This document shows, piece by piece, positions 41,853 to 50,665 of a stretch of DNA of 64,000 nt (position 1 is the first letter of the stretch; each line of letters begins with the position of its first letter). The position numbers and the translations under genes were made by a program. The notes beneath the pieces are model-generated. The model saw only the letters and a list, made by a program, of their open reading frames with translations. It ran no database searches and was not told where the DNA came from. The stretch is from Thalassotalea insulae. GTDB taxonomy: Bacteria; Pseudomonadota; Gammaproteobacteria; Enterobacterales; Alteromonadaceae. The stretch spans positions 1,922,001 through 1,986,000 of the forward strand of contig NZ_BSST01000001.1 in the NCBI RefSeq assembly GCF_030161395.1. The letters run 5' to 3'.

Positions 41853-42344
41853 ATGAAAAACACTTTCTTGACATTATGCTGTTTATTACTAACCGTCTCT
41901 AGTCAGGCAGCGATAAATAACTGTAGTGATAAAAATTACCGAGCATTTGATTTTTGGCTCGGTCAATGGCAAGTCACCACCACAAAAGACAATATTGTTC
42001 GTACTAGCAAAATTAGCCAAATCAACGACGGCTGTACCATACTTGAAGAATACTCAACCCCCTCAGGATACACAGGAAAAAGCTTCAATATATACGATAA
42101 AAACTCAGGAAAATGGCATCAAACCTGGACTGATAACAGCGGTTTGTTACTCATATTGACCGGCAATAGAGTAGCTAATCAAATGATATTGTCGGGTAGC
42201 CTAGAACAGAACGGAGAAACGGTGATGCAGCGCATTATCTGGACCGCAAATAAAGATGGTTCAGTACGTCAGCATTGGCAAACCAAAAAGCCAAATGAAG
42301 ATAACTGGCAAGATGCTTTTGATGGTTTATACCGCAAAAAGTAG
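41853..42344 (+). CDS. Exported hypothetical protein, DUF1579-like
   Basis: A 163-residue protein with a signal peptide (cleavage near SSQA-AINN, residues 19-20). The mature part begins with a FDFWLGQWQV motif of the kind seen in DUF1579 and related lipocalin-like beta-barrels, and keeps a Trp/Gly-rich strand pattern (KWHQTWTDNSG; QHWQTKKPNEDNWQDAFDGLYRKK). Two cysteines (in NNCSDK and DGCTIL) could form a disulfide. SD AGGAG is near the ATG. Function unknown. Its stop lies one base from the convergent argP stop. Confidence 0.7.
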   Translation: MKNTFLTLCCLLLTVSSQAAINNCSDKNYRAFDFWLGQWQVTTTKDNIVRTSKISQINDGCTILEEYSTPSGYTGKSFNIYDKNSGKWHQTWTDNSGLLLILTGNRVANQMILSGSLEQNGETVMQRIIWTANKDGSVRQHWQTKKPNEDNWQDAFDGLYRKK

Positions 42345-42345
42345 T

Positions 42346-43239
42346 TTATTGCTGAACTAATGCCTGAGTCCCCTTAGTTAATATCGCATCAGACAATTGC
42401 TTAAAAGCCCCCTTAAGTAACACCCAACGATGCCAATACAAGGTTCTGGTTAATGAGTTGTCAGGCAATAAATTTATTAAGACTCCTGAAGCCAGTTCTT
42501 GCTTTATTTGCAGTTTAGGGATCAAGCAATATGCCAGTCCTTGCTTGGCAAAATTGACAAAAGCTTCAGACGAACGCACGGTATGGCATGGGTAATTCCC
42601 TTCCGCTAATCCAAATTGCTGTTCTATATAACGAATATGCATGTCGTCTTTTTGATCAAATGCCACCGTCGGCGCCAATTGTATGCTCTGACGATTAATA
42701 CCATTAATAAAGTACCTCTCTTTAAATGCTTTCGAAGCCACCAGTAAATATTCAATATCTCCTAGCTTAGTGAAGGTGCAACCAGGCAACGCTTTTTCAT
42801 AAGTACTGATAGCACCAAACGCCTCGCCATTTTTTAAAAAATCTATTGTTCGATTTTCATCGGACACCAAAAAATTGACCGATATTTTATGCTGATGCAC
42901 CACTTTTTCTATTGCCGGTACTAACCAGGTAGCCAGGCTGTCTGCATTGGTGGCTAAATTAACCGCAAGGATCTCTTCTGGCTGATCAGCAAAAATATCC
43001 GGCAAGACATCCTGTTCTAATAGCTTTACCTGCTGATAATGACTAAGCAATTTCTTCCCGATTGCCGTTGCGACTATCGGCTGTGCTCGAACCACCACAG
43101 GTTGCCCTATGGTTTGCTCCAGCAATTTAATACGTTGTGAAACCGCAGACTGAGTAATACACAATACATTTGCCGCTTTTTCAAAACTTTGCTGGGTAAT
43201 AAGCACACTTAACGCATGAAGTAGTTTGTAATCTATCAC
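42346..43239 (-). CDS. argP: LysR-type regulator ArgP (LysG/IciA)
   Basis: Activates the amino acid exporter gene argO (lysE) in response to arginine or lysine. The 297-residue protein begins with the helix-turn-helix [24 protein letters not shown], nearly identical to E. coli ArgP ([23 protein letters not shown]), followed by the LysR effector domain. It starts with GTG at 43239. It is divergent from argO with a 91-base gap, the standard regulator-target layout, which supports the symbol. Confidence 0.92.
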   Translation of the reverse strand: [297 protein letters not shown]

Positions 43240-43330
43240 ATTAGTAAAATTAATGAGTTATAAAATATATTAATTATACTTTAACGAAAGCGAGACTTAA
43301 AGTGAGACAAACGTCTTATAGGAGTCCACT

Positions 43331-43939
43331 ATGTTTTCACCTTTACTACAAGGATTAATGCTCGGCGCCAGCATGATCATTCCAATTGGCGCACAAAACT
43401 CGCACCTGCTCAATCATGGCATCAAAAGAAATCACCATATACTAGCAGCCACTATATGCTTATGTTGTGACGTATTATTAATTACCTTTGGTATTTTTGG
43501 TGGTGCACAACTGATCGCAAGTTCCGCATTATTAATGATGCTAATTTCCTGGGGGGGTGTGTTATTTCTATTTAGTTATGCTGCATTGTCATTTCGCAAT
43601 GTCTGGCAAAACAAATATCAGGCGGAGCAATTCCATACTAAAACCAGTAATAGAGTAGGAGTTATTTCAACTACCTTGGCAGTAACCTTACTAAACCCTC
43701 ACGTCTACCTCGATACCGTGGTTATCCTTGGCGGCGTTGGTGGGCAATTTATCGGTCATGAAAAAGTGGCATTTGCCATTGGTACTATCCTTGCGTCGAT
43801 TATTTGGTTCTATAGTATTACTGGGACAGCAGCAAAGCTCGCTCCATGGTTAAACCGTCCGCAAACCAAGCGTGCTATTGATGCATTAGTTGGTATTATC
43901 ATGGCAGCAATCGCTTATTCACTGCTAACAAATCTTTAA
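43331..43939 (+). CDS. argO: LysE-family basic amino acid exporter
   Basis: A 202-residue inner-membrane exporter with six predicted helices. The LysE signature is seen in GASMIIPIGAQNSHLLNHGIKRNH and in the half-way motif LLNPHVYLDTVVILGGVGGQF. It expels arginine and/or lysine when these accumulate. AGGAG precedes the ATG. The divergent argP gene next to it is its expected activator. A strong palindromic terminator follows. Confidence 0.93.
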   Translation: MFSPLLQGLMLGASMIIPIGAQNSHLLNHGIKRNHHILAATICLCCDVLLITFGIFGGAQLIASSALLMMLISWGGVLFLFSYAALSFRNVWQNKYQAEQFHTKTSNRVGVISTTLAVTLLNPHVYLDTVVILGGVGGQFIGHEKVAFAIGTILASIIWFYSITGTAAKLAPWLNRPQTKRAIDALVGIIMAAIAYSLLTNL

Positions 43940-43949
43940 TGAGCACAAA

Positions 43950-43973
43950 AAAGCCAGCAAATTTGCTGGCTTT
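43950..43973. terminator. Bidirectional terminator between argO and rho
   Basis: AAAGCCAGCAAATTTGCTGG plus CTTT (43950-43973) is a perfect 24-base palindrome flanked by A and T runs, in the gap between converging argO and rho. Confidence 0.9.
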
Positions 43974-43995
43974 ATTCTATCTATCGCATTATCGG

Positions 43996-45255
43996 TTACT
44001 TACGTTTCATCGAATCAAAAAACTCATTATTAGTTTTGGTCATCGCAAGCTTATCTATCATAAACTCCATCGCATCGATTTCACCCATTTCATGGACGAT
44101 CTTGCGTAAAATCCACATTTTTTGCAGTTCATCCGGCTTAGTTAATAACTCTTCACGACGAGTACCACTGCGGTTAAAGTGAATAGCAGGGAAGACGCGT
44201 TTTTCAGCAATTTTACGAGACAAGTGTAATTCCATATTACCCGTGCCTTTAAATTCTTCGTAAATAACCTCATCCATTTTCGAACCGGTTTCAATCAACG
44301 CAGTAGCGATAATGGTTAAGCTACCACCTTCTTCAATATTACGCGCGGCACCGAAAAAGCGTTTTGGACGATGTAAAGCGTTAGCATCTACACCACCAGT
44401 TAATATCTTACCTGAAGACGGGATCACCGTGTTATAAGCACGTGCTAAACGGGTAATTGAATCGAGTAAGATCACGACATCTTTTTTATGCTCGACTAAA
44501 CGTTTCGCCTTTTCAATCACCATTTCGGCCACTTGTACGTGACGATTTGCGGGCTCATCAAAGGTAGAAGCTACTACTTCCCCTTTAACCAGACGTTGCA
44601 TCTCGGTCACTTCTTCCGGGCGTTCATCTATCAGTAACACCATTAACTCACAATCAGGGTGGTTATGGGCAATACTTTGGGCAATATTCTGTAGCAATAA
44701 CGTTTTACCCGCTTTCGGCGGTGCTACAATTAGGCCACGCTGACCTTTACCGATAGGTGAAGCTAAATCGAGTACACGTGCAGTAATATCTTCGGTAGAG
44801 CCATTACCACGTTCCATCCCGATACGGCTATCTGGGTGAATAGGGGTTAAGTTTTCGAATAAGATTTTATTACGGGAGTTTTCTGGCTTATCAAAGTTAA
44901 CTTCATTAACTTTTAATAATGCAAAATAGCGTTCACCGTCTTTCGGCGGGCGAATTTTACCGGCAATAGTATCACCAGTACGCATACTAAAACGTCGAAT
45001 TTGACTCGGTGAGACGTAAATGTCATCTGGACCCGCCAAATACGACGAATCTGCCGAACGTAAAAAGCCGAAGCCGTCTTGTAAAATTTCTAAGACACCA
45101 CCACCAAAAATGTCTTCACCACTTTTAGCATGCGCTTTTAATATTGCGAAAATAATGTCTTGTTTACGGTTACGAGCAAGATGCTCTAGTTTCATTGATT
45201 CAGCTAACTTTACCAGTTCGCTTATAGATTTTTGTTTAAGTTCGGTAAGATTCAT
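43996..45255 (-). CDS. rho: Transcription termination factor Rho
   Basis: Hexameric RNA-dependent ATPase that ends transcription. The 419-residue protein equals E. coli Rho in length. It has the N-terminal RNA-binding domain (FGFLRSADSSYLAGPDDIYVSPSQIRRF), Walker A GLIVAPPKAGKTLLLQ, the Q and R loops (LLIDERPEEVTEM; GGVDANALHRPKRFFGAARN) and DSITRLARAYN. No rhoL-type leader peptide is evident. It lies downstream of trxA, as in E. coli. Confidence 0.98.
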   Translation of the reverse strand: MNLTELKQKSISELVKLAESMKLEHLARNRKQDIIFAILKAHAKSGEDIFGGGVLEILQDGFGFLRSADSSYLAGPDDIYVSPSQIRRFSMRTGDTIAGKIRPPKDGERYFALLKVNEVNFDKPENSRNKILFENLTPIHPDSRIGMERGNGSTEDITARVLDLASPIGKGQRGLIVAPPKAGKTLLLQNIAQSIAHNHPDCELMVLLIDERPEEVTEMQRLVKGEVVASTFDEPANRHVQVAEMVIEKAKRLVEHKKDVVILLDSITRLARAYNTVIPSSGKILTGGVDANALHRPKRFFGAARNIEEGGSLTIIATALIETGSKMDEVIYEEFKGTGNMELHLSRKIAEKRVFPAIHFNRSGTRREELLTKPDELQKMWILRKIVHEMGEIDAMEFMIDKLAMTKTNNEFFDSMKRK

Positions 45256-45365
45256 ATTGAGGTTCTTAGACTTTGTTACGTTGTTTTGAGCTTGCCAACA
45301 GGCAAAATAACGAGTTGCGTAGTATGAGTTTTGAAATGCTATTTTATTTGATAATTAAAGTTAGC

Positions 45366-45393
45366 ATTAAAAATTCAGTACGTAAAGTGACAA
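45366..45393 (-). promoter_or_regulatory. Promoter of rho
   Basis: On the minus strand TTGTCA (45388-45393) and TTTAAT (45366-45371) are 16 bases apart, giving a leader of about 100 bases before the rho ATG at 45255. Long untranslated rho leaders serve autoregulation in E. coli. Confidence 0.5.
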
Positions 45394-45421
45394 AAAATAA
45401 TTAACTAACTTGATTAAAAAC

Positions 45422-45447
45422 AAAAGGCCCGTAATTACGAGCCTTTT
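45422..45447 (-). terminator. trxA terminator
   Basis: AAAAGGC (45422-45428) pairs with GCCTTTT (45441-45447) around an inner CGTAATTACG palindrome. On the minus strand the transcript then meets TTTTGTTTTT. It lies six bases beyond the trxA stop. Confidence 0.85.
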
Positions 45448-45452
45448 GCCTA

Positions 45453-45779
45453 TTATAAATTGTTATCAATAAACTCTTTTAATTGAGTTTTTGATAATGC
45501 GCCAACTTTAGTATCGATCACCGCACCATCTTTAAATAGTAACAATGTCGGAATACCACGGATGCCATATTTTGGCGGCGTTGCATCATTTTGATCTATG
45601 TTCAATTTACCAACAGTTACCTGATCTGCGTATTCATCAGCAATATCATTTAACAAAGGGGCAATCATCTTACAAGGGCCACACCATTCAGCCCAAAAAT
45701 CAACTAAAACCAGACCTGATGCATTGATTACATCAGCTTCAAAGCTGTCATCTGATAACTGAACAATCTTATCGCTCAT
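45453..45779 (-). CDS. trxA: Thioredoxin 1
   Basis: A 108-residue cytosolic disulfide reductase with the active site WAEWCGPCKMIAP and the cis-proline in GIRGIPTLLLF; it is close to E. coli TrxA throughout. I start at ATG 45779 (MSDKIVQLSDDSF), matching the E. coli N-terminus, with GGAGAG five bases upstream. The frame opens at TTG 45791, which would include the ribosome site. It is divergent from rhlB and upstream of rho, a conserved gammaproteobacterial arrangement. Confidence 0.98.
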   Translation of the reverse strand: MSDKIVQLSDDSFEADVINASGLVLVDFWAEWCGPCKMIAPLLNDIADEYADQVTVGKLNIDQNDATPPKYGIRGIPTLLLFKDGAVIDTKVGALSKTQLKEFIDNNL

Positions 45780-45823
45780 TTTTCTCTCCAATAATGATGG
45801 CTTATTTCGCCAAATTGCTCGGG

Positions 45824-45852
45824 ATTATACCCGCATCACATTTAATTACCAA
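45824..45852 (-). promoter_or_regulatory. Promoter of trxA
   Basis: On the minus strand TTGGTA (45847-45852) and a perfect TATAAT (45824-45829) are 17 bases apart. Transcription would begin near 45817, about 38 bases before the trxA ATG. Confidence 0.7.
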
Positions 45853-45992
45853 CACGTCCTGATCAATTCTAGCAAATTAATCAAACATCTCACCGGCTAT
45901 TTAAGACAAAATCATGCTTTTTTATAAGAATAATGTCCTAAGCCATGAGATATTGTTTATTATTAGCTCTGTAACCTGTTAAGCTACGCTCT

Positions 45993-47252
45993 ATGAATAA
46001 AACTCACTTAACAGAAACAAAGTTCACAGAGCTTAACCTCGCACCGCAAGTTGTTGCCGGGTTAGATGCCATGGGCTTTACCCAATGTACGTCCATTCAG
46101 GCGAAATCACTTCCCGTTGTTTTACAAGGCAAAGATATTGCCGGTCAGGCACAAACTGGTGAGGGTAAAACCATCGCCTTTTTAGCCGCAACTTTTCACC
46201 GTTTATTACAAACGCCATCTAAAGATCCGCGCCAACCAAGAGCACTGATCATGGCGCCAACACGTGAGCTCGCGGTGCAAATCCACCGTGATGCCATTGA
46301 AATGGCAAAAACATCCGGTTTACGCCTTGGTATTGTATATGGTGGCGAAGGTTATGAAAGTCAACGTCAGGAGCTTGAACAAGGTGTCGATATTTTAATC
46401 GGTACTTGTGGACGATTAATCGATTATATGAAACAAGGGGTTTATAACCTCAACCATATCGAAGTGGTAGTACTGGATGAAGCAGATCGTATGTTTGATC
46501 TCGGCTTTATTAAAGATATTCGCTATATGTTCCGGCGGATGCCAGCGGCTACTGACCGACTTAGCATGTTATTTTCCGCGACCTTATCATTTCGCGTTAA
46601 AGAACTGGCATTTGAGCACATGAACGATCCAGTCAGTGTTGAAATAGAACCAGAGCAAAAAACCAATATTCGTATCAGTGAAGAATTATTTTATCCCTCG
46701 AATGAAGATAAAATGAATTTGCTGCAGACACTGATCGAAGAAGAGTGGCCAGACAAAGCAATTATTTTTGCCAATACTAAGCACAGCTGTGAAAATATTT
46801 ATGCTCACCTAGCAGCCGATAATATTCGCGTTGGCTTATTGACCGGTGATGTCATTCAGAAAAAACGCTTAAAAATACTGGAACAATTCACTGCCGGTCA
46901 GCTGGATATTCTAGTGGCGACTGACGTTGCTGCTCGTGGTTTACATATTCCACAAGTAACTCATATATTTAATTACGATTTACCGGATGATTGTGAAGAT
47001 TATGTCCATCGCATCGGACGAACAGGTCGCGCCGGAGCAACAGGTCATGCCATAAGCTTTGCCTGTGAAGAGTATGTTTTCAACTTGCCCGCAATAGAAG
47101 AATATACTGGGCATACATTACCGGTGAGTAAATATGATCCGGATGCTTTGATCACAGATTTTCCTAAACCAGCGCCACGCAAGCGTCGTCACCGGCCTCA
47201 TAACGGTGGGCAGAATCGGGGAAAAACCGGTGGTAACCGTAGTTATCGGTAG
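45993..47252 (+). CDS. rhlB: DEAD-box RNA helicase RhlB
   Basis: RNA-unwinding subunit of the degradosome. The 419-residue protein shows the Q motif (FTQCTSIQAKSLPVVLQGKDI), Walker A AQTGEGKT, the DEAD box VVLDEADRMFDLGF, SAT in LFSATLSF, and HRIGRTGRAG in the second RecA domain. A basic Arg/Gly tail (APRKRRHRPHNGGQNRGKTG) binds RNA. It is divergent from trxA and upstream of gppA, as in E. coli. Confidence 0.95.
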   Translation: MNKTHLTETKFTELNLAPQVVAGLDAMGFTQCTSIQAKSLPVVLQGKDIAGQAQTGEGKTIAFLAATFHRLLQTPSKDPRQPRALIMAPTRELAVQIHRDAIEMAKTSGLRLGIVYGGEGYESQRQELEQGVDILIGTCGRLIDYMKQGVYNLNHIEVVVLDEADRMFDLGFIKDIRYMFRRMPAATDRLSMLFSATLSFRVKELAFEHMNDPVSVEIEPEQKTNIRISEELFYPSNEDKMNLLQTLIEEEWPDKAIIFANTKHSCENIYAHLAADNIRVGLLTGDVIQKKRLKILEQFTAGQLDILVATDVAARGLHIPQVTHIFNYDLPDDCEDYVHRIGRTGRAGATGHAISFACEEYVFNLPAIEEYTGHTLPVSKYDPDALITDFPKPAPRKRRHRPHNGGQNRGKTGGNRSYR

Positions 47253-47271
47253 GTTGAACAGGTAACAAGCA

Positions 47272-48783
47272 ATGTCCAAGCAGCATAATGAAAACCCAGC
47301 AAGCGCGCCGTTATATGCGGTCATAGATCTTGGCTCAAATAGTTTTCATATGCTGATCACCCGACAACTTGCCGATAGCGTGCAAGTTGTCGATAAAGTA
47401 AAACGCAAGGTGCGCCTCGCCTCTGGCTTAGATGCTAATAATCAACTGAGCCAACAAGCAATAGCAAGAGGCTTAGAGTGTCTCAGTTTTTTTGCCGAAC
47501 GCTTGCAAGATATTCCAAAAAATAATATTCGTATTGTTGCCACTGCAACGCTGCGATTAGCAAAAAACAGTGCGGAATTTATCAGTCAGGCTAATCATAT
47601 ATTAGCGAATAAAATTGCTCTGCTCAGTGGCGAACAGGAAGCACAGTATATTTATCAGGGCGTCGCTCATACCAATTGCAGCGCCAATAAACGATTAGTT
47701 ATCGACATAGGTGGCGCCAGTACCGAATTAATTGTTGGTGAAGGCATTAATGCTAAACAAGTAACCAGTCTGGATATTGGCTGCGTGACTTTTATTAAAC
47801 AATATTTTGCTGATGGCCAATTAAACCAAGATAATTTCAATCAGGCGATATCAGCAGCAAAAGAAAAACTCCGACCGTTAATAAAACCTTATCAAGCCAT
47901 TGGCTGGCAAACTGTGCTCGGTGGTTCAGGTACCATGCAGGCATTAGCTGAAGTCTTAATTCACCAGCATCAACCAACCTTAATCCATCCAGAATTCTTG
48001 CGGCAGATCAAACAGCAATTAATTGCTTGCCAGCGCATTGACAAAATTAGTATCGCAGGATTATCCAGTGAGCGAACACCGGTAATTGCCAGTGGTTTAG
48101 CCATTTTAATCGCTATTTTTGAATGTTTTGAAATTGCTTTACTACAGCTATCTAGTGGCGCACTGCGTGAAGGATTACTCTACGAAATGCTGCCCCATAA
48201 TGCGAAAATCAATATTCGCCAACGGACGATAAATTCTTTAATACAGCGATTTCATGTCGACTGTCATCATGCTGAGAATGTAAAAAAACAGGCGATAAAA
48301 CTATTTAATAGCTTCAAAGATAACTGGCAGTTAAGCGAAGACAATAACTACCAGTTATTAATCGCCAGTTGCCAGTTACATGAGATTGGCCTGCTACTGG
48401 AATTTAAACATCATCAGCGCCACAGCGCCTATATTATCGAAAATGCAGAATTACCCGGCTTTGATCAAACAGATAAGCAGTTACTAAAAGCCTTGGTGCT
48501 CTTGTATAAAGGCGATATCCAAGCTGAGTTATTACAGCGCTCAACCAATGAAGTGCAAAGTGCCCAATACTTGCTAGCCATATTACGATTAGCGGTGATC
48601 TTATGCCGGCGACGCAAAGATGATGTGCTACCAAGTTATCAAGCATCCGTCAGCAATAACAATATTCTGTTAATATTACCTGAGAACTGGCTAAATCAAC
48701 ATCCGCTGATCAGCGATGAACTCGCACAGGAAAATGAGCATTTGGCGGCGTTTAATTTGACTCTGACAATTCAAACGAGCTAA
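47272..48783 (+). CDS. gppA: Guanosine pentaphosphate/exopolyphosphate phosphatase
   Basis: A 503-residue member of the Ppx/GppA family that converts pppGpp to ppGpp and can degrade polyphosphate. The ASKHA-type ATPase motifs are YAVIDLGSNSFHMLI and VIDIGGASTELIVG, with VLGGSGTMQALAEVL and LSSGALREGLLYEML later. A C-terminal HD-like helical domain begins at about 315. I prefer gppA over ppx because of the rhlB-gppA linkage seen in E. coli. Its stop overlaps the convergent EamA gene by four bases. Confidence 0.92.
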   Translation: MSKQHNENPASAPLYAVIDLGSNSFHMLITRQLADSVQVVDKVKRKVRLASGLDANNQLSQQAIARGLECLSFFAERLQDIPKNNIRIVATATLRLAKNSAEFISQANHILANKIALLSGEQEAQYIYQGVAHTNCSANKRLVIDIGGASTELIVGEGINAKQVTSLDIGCVTFIKQYFADGQLNQDNFNQAISAAKEKLRPLIKPYQAIGWQTVLGGSGTMQALAEVLIHQHQPTLIHPEFLRQIKQQLIACQRIDKISIAGLSSERTPVIASGLAILIAIFECFEIALLQLSSGALREGLLYEMLPHNAKINIRQRTINSLIQRFHVDCHHAENVKKQAIKLFNSFKDNWQLSEDNNYQLLIASCQLHEIGLLLEFKHHQRHSAYIIENAELPGFDQTDKQLLKALVLLYKGDIQAELLQRSTNEVQSAQYLLAILRLAVILCRRRKDDVLPSYQASVSNNNILLILPENWLNQHPLISDELAQENEHLAAFNLTLTIQTS

Positions 48784-49634
48784 CGATTAGTCGACGCCCA
48801 TACATTTGTTGCTAATACAATCATCCCACCAATAACCATCTGCATACTGATGTGTTCACCAAGAAAAAAATAAGCAGCAACAATGCCATAAATAGGCTCT
48901 AGACTCACCGCAATACTTGCAATTTGTGCCTTAATTACTTTTAACGAATAGTTAAATAAACTATGAGCAAAAGCTGTAAATACCACACCTAAGATCAATA
49001 ATATCGTCAGCTGTTGTGATGTAACAGCAACTGGTTCGATGACTATCAAGGGGGCGATAAACAAGGCAGCAAAAGTATTTTGATAAAATGCTACCTTTTT
49101 CGCTGAACTATTTCTGACAAATTTACGGTTGAGTAAGGTCAGCACCGCAAAAGAAAATGCTGATGCTATTCCCCATAATGCACCTGTTAACTCATTGGTG
49201 GTGGTCGCACCATCAGGTAAAATTAAATAAATCCCAGCTAAGGTTAATAGTGCCTGTAGCAATGCCTGATAATGAAATGGCTCTTTAAAAAATACCGGTT
49301 CTAAAAAGCTGACAAAAATCGGAAAGCTGGCAAAAGTGATCAAGCCTATAGCCACGGAAGATAGCTGAATTGCCTGAAAAAAGCTGCCCCAGTGGAATGC
49401 TAAGATGCCCCCAGTTATTGCTAGTGCAGCCAAGGTTTTCTTGTCGCAAGCTAATGATTGACGCTTAAACATTATCACCAGCAACGCCAAGGTCAAGGCA
49501 CAAAACACCGCGCGGCCAAAAACGATCACCGTAGCCGGCAATTCAAGCCATTTAGCAAATAACCCAGATAAGGCAAAAAGTAACACTGCGCTGTGCAGTG
49601 CCACTAATGACTGGTGCTTATTTGTTAAGCTCAT
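48780..49634 (-). CDS. EamA-family (DMT) transporter
   Basis: A 284-residue inner-membrane protein with about ten helices in two EamA repeats (HSAVLLFALSGLFAKWLELP opens the first; the second holds LIPDGATTTNELTGALWGIASAF-like segments, visible as ALWGIASAFSFAVLTLLNRKFVR). This is a metabolite/drug exporter fold of unknown substrate. It starts eight bases after hemB and so ends the tat-hemB gene run. It is distinct from rarD at 23 kb. Confidence 0.85.
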   Translation of the reverse strand: MSLTNKHQSLVALHSAVLLFALSGLFAKWLELPATVIVFGRAVFCALTLALLVIMFKRQSLACDKKTLAALAITGGILAFHWGSFFQAIQLSSVAIGLITFASFPIFVSFLEPVFFKEPFHYQALLQALLTLAGIYLILPDGATTTNELTGALWGIASAFSFAVLTLLNRKFVRNSSAKKVAFYQNTFAALFIAPLIVIEPVAVTSQQLTILLILGVVFTAFAHSLFNYSLKVIKAQIASIAVSLEPIYGIVAAYFFLGEHISMQMVIGGMIVLATNVWASTNR

Positions 49635-49642
49635 AAAACTAA

Positions 49643-50665
49643 TTAAGCGTCTTCTTTTAACCAGCGAGCCACACGTTTAGCAAAATAAGTGAGAATGCCA
49701 TCGGCACCGGCACGCTTAAAGGCTAGTAAGCCTTCCATAATGCACGGTTTTTCCGCTAACCAGCCATTTTCAATCGCCGCCATATGCATCGCATATTCAC
49801 CACTGACTTGATATGCATACGTTGGCACTTTAAATTCGTCCTTAACACGACGAACAATATCCAAATACGGCATGCCTGGCTTAACCATTACCATGTCAGC
49901 CCCTTCATAAATATCTTGCGCAATTTCATGCAACGCTTCATCACTGTTAGCCGGATCCATTTGATAAGAGTGCTTATTACCGCCTTTAATATTGCCGGCA
50001 GAACCTACGGCATCCCGAAATGGTCCATAATAATTAGATGCATATTTCGCGGAATATGCCAATACCCGAGTATTAACAAAACCTTTTTGCTCTAAAACTT
50101 CTCGAATAGCACCAATTCGTCCATCCATCATATCAGACGGTGCCACCACATCTGCACCAGCTTCAGCATGAGACAAAGCCTGCTTAACTAATATTTCTTT
50201 AGTGATGTCATTTAAAACATAGTCTTGGTCTTTACCTTGTTCACCTAAAATGCCGTCCTGACCATGGGTAGTAAAAGGATCTAATGCGACATCAGTGATC
50301 ACACCTAATTGAGGAAATTTAGCTTTTAACGCCCGTACTGCACGCTGTGCTAAACCGTCCGGATTATAAGCTTCTTCAGCAAGCAATGATTTTTTCTCAT
50401 TAGGCGTTACTGGGAACAATGCCACAGCCGGTATTCCAAGGTCGACCAGCTCTTGTGCTTCTTCCAGTAATAAGTCTATGCTTTTACGCTCAACACCCGG
50501 CATCGAAGCAACACTTTCCCGTTGATTCTCTCCTTCTAAAACAAAAACCGGATAAATCAAATCATTAACCGTAAGCTGGTGCTCAGCCATTAAGCGTCGG
50601 GAAAAATCATCTCTGCGCATACGGCGCATTCTGCGGGCCGGAAATTGCCCAAAGCTATTATTCAT
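49643..50665 (-). CDS. hemB: Porphobilinogen synthase (delta-aminolevulinate dehydratase)
   Basis: Condenses two 5-aminolevulinates to porphobilinogen. The 340-residue protein carries the two active-site lysines in AYSAKYASNYYGPFRDA and MVKPGMPYLD, and the metal/substrate region PSDMMDGRIGAIRE. The usual zinc-binding cysteine cluster DVALDPFTTHGQDG contains no cysteines here, pointing to the Mg2+-type enzyme common in Pseudomonas relatives. Its ATG overlaps the stop of the preceding GGDEF gene (ATGA) with GAGGAG as ribosome site, so the two are coupled. Confidence 0.96.
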   Translation of the reverse strand: MNNSFGQFPARRMRRMRRDDFSRRLMAEHQLTVNDLIYPVFVLEGENQRESVASMPGVERKSIDLLLEEAQELVDLGIPAVALFPVTPNEKKSLLAEEAYNPDGLAQRAVRALKAKFPQLGVITDVALDPFTTHGQDGILGEQGKDQDYVLNDITKEILVKQALSHAEAGADVVAPSDMMDGRIGAIREVLEQKGFVNTRVLAYSAKYASNYYGPFRDAVGSAGNIKGGNKHSYQMDPANSDEALHEIAQDIYEGADMVMVKPGMPYLDIVRRVKDEFKVPTYAYQVSGEYAMHMAAIENGWLAEKPCIMEGLLAFKRAGADGILTYFAKRVARWLKEDA

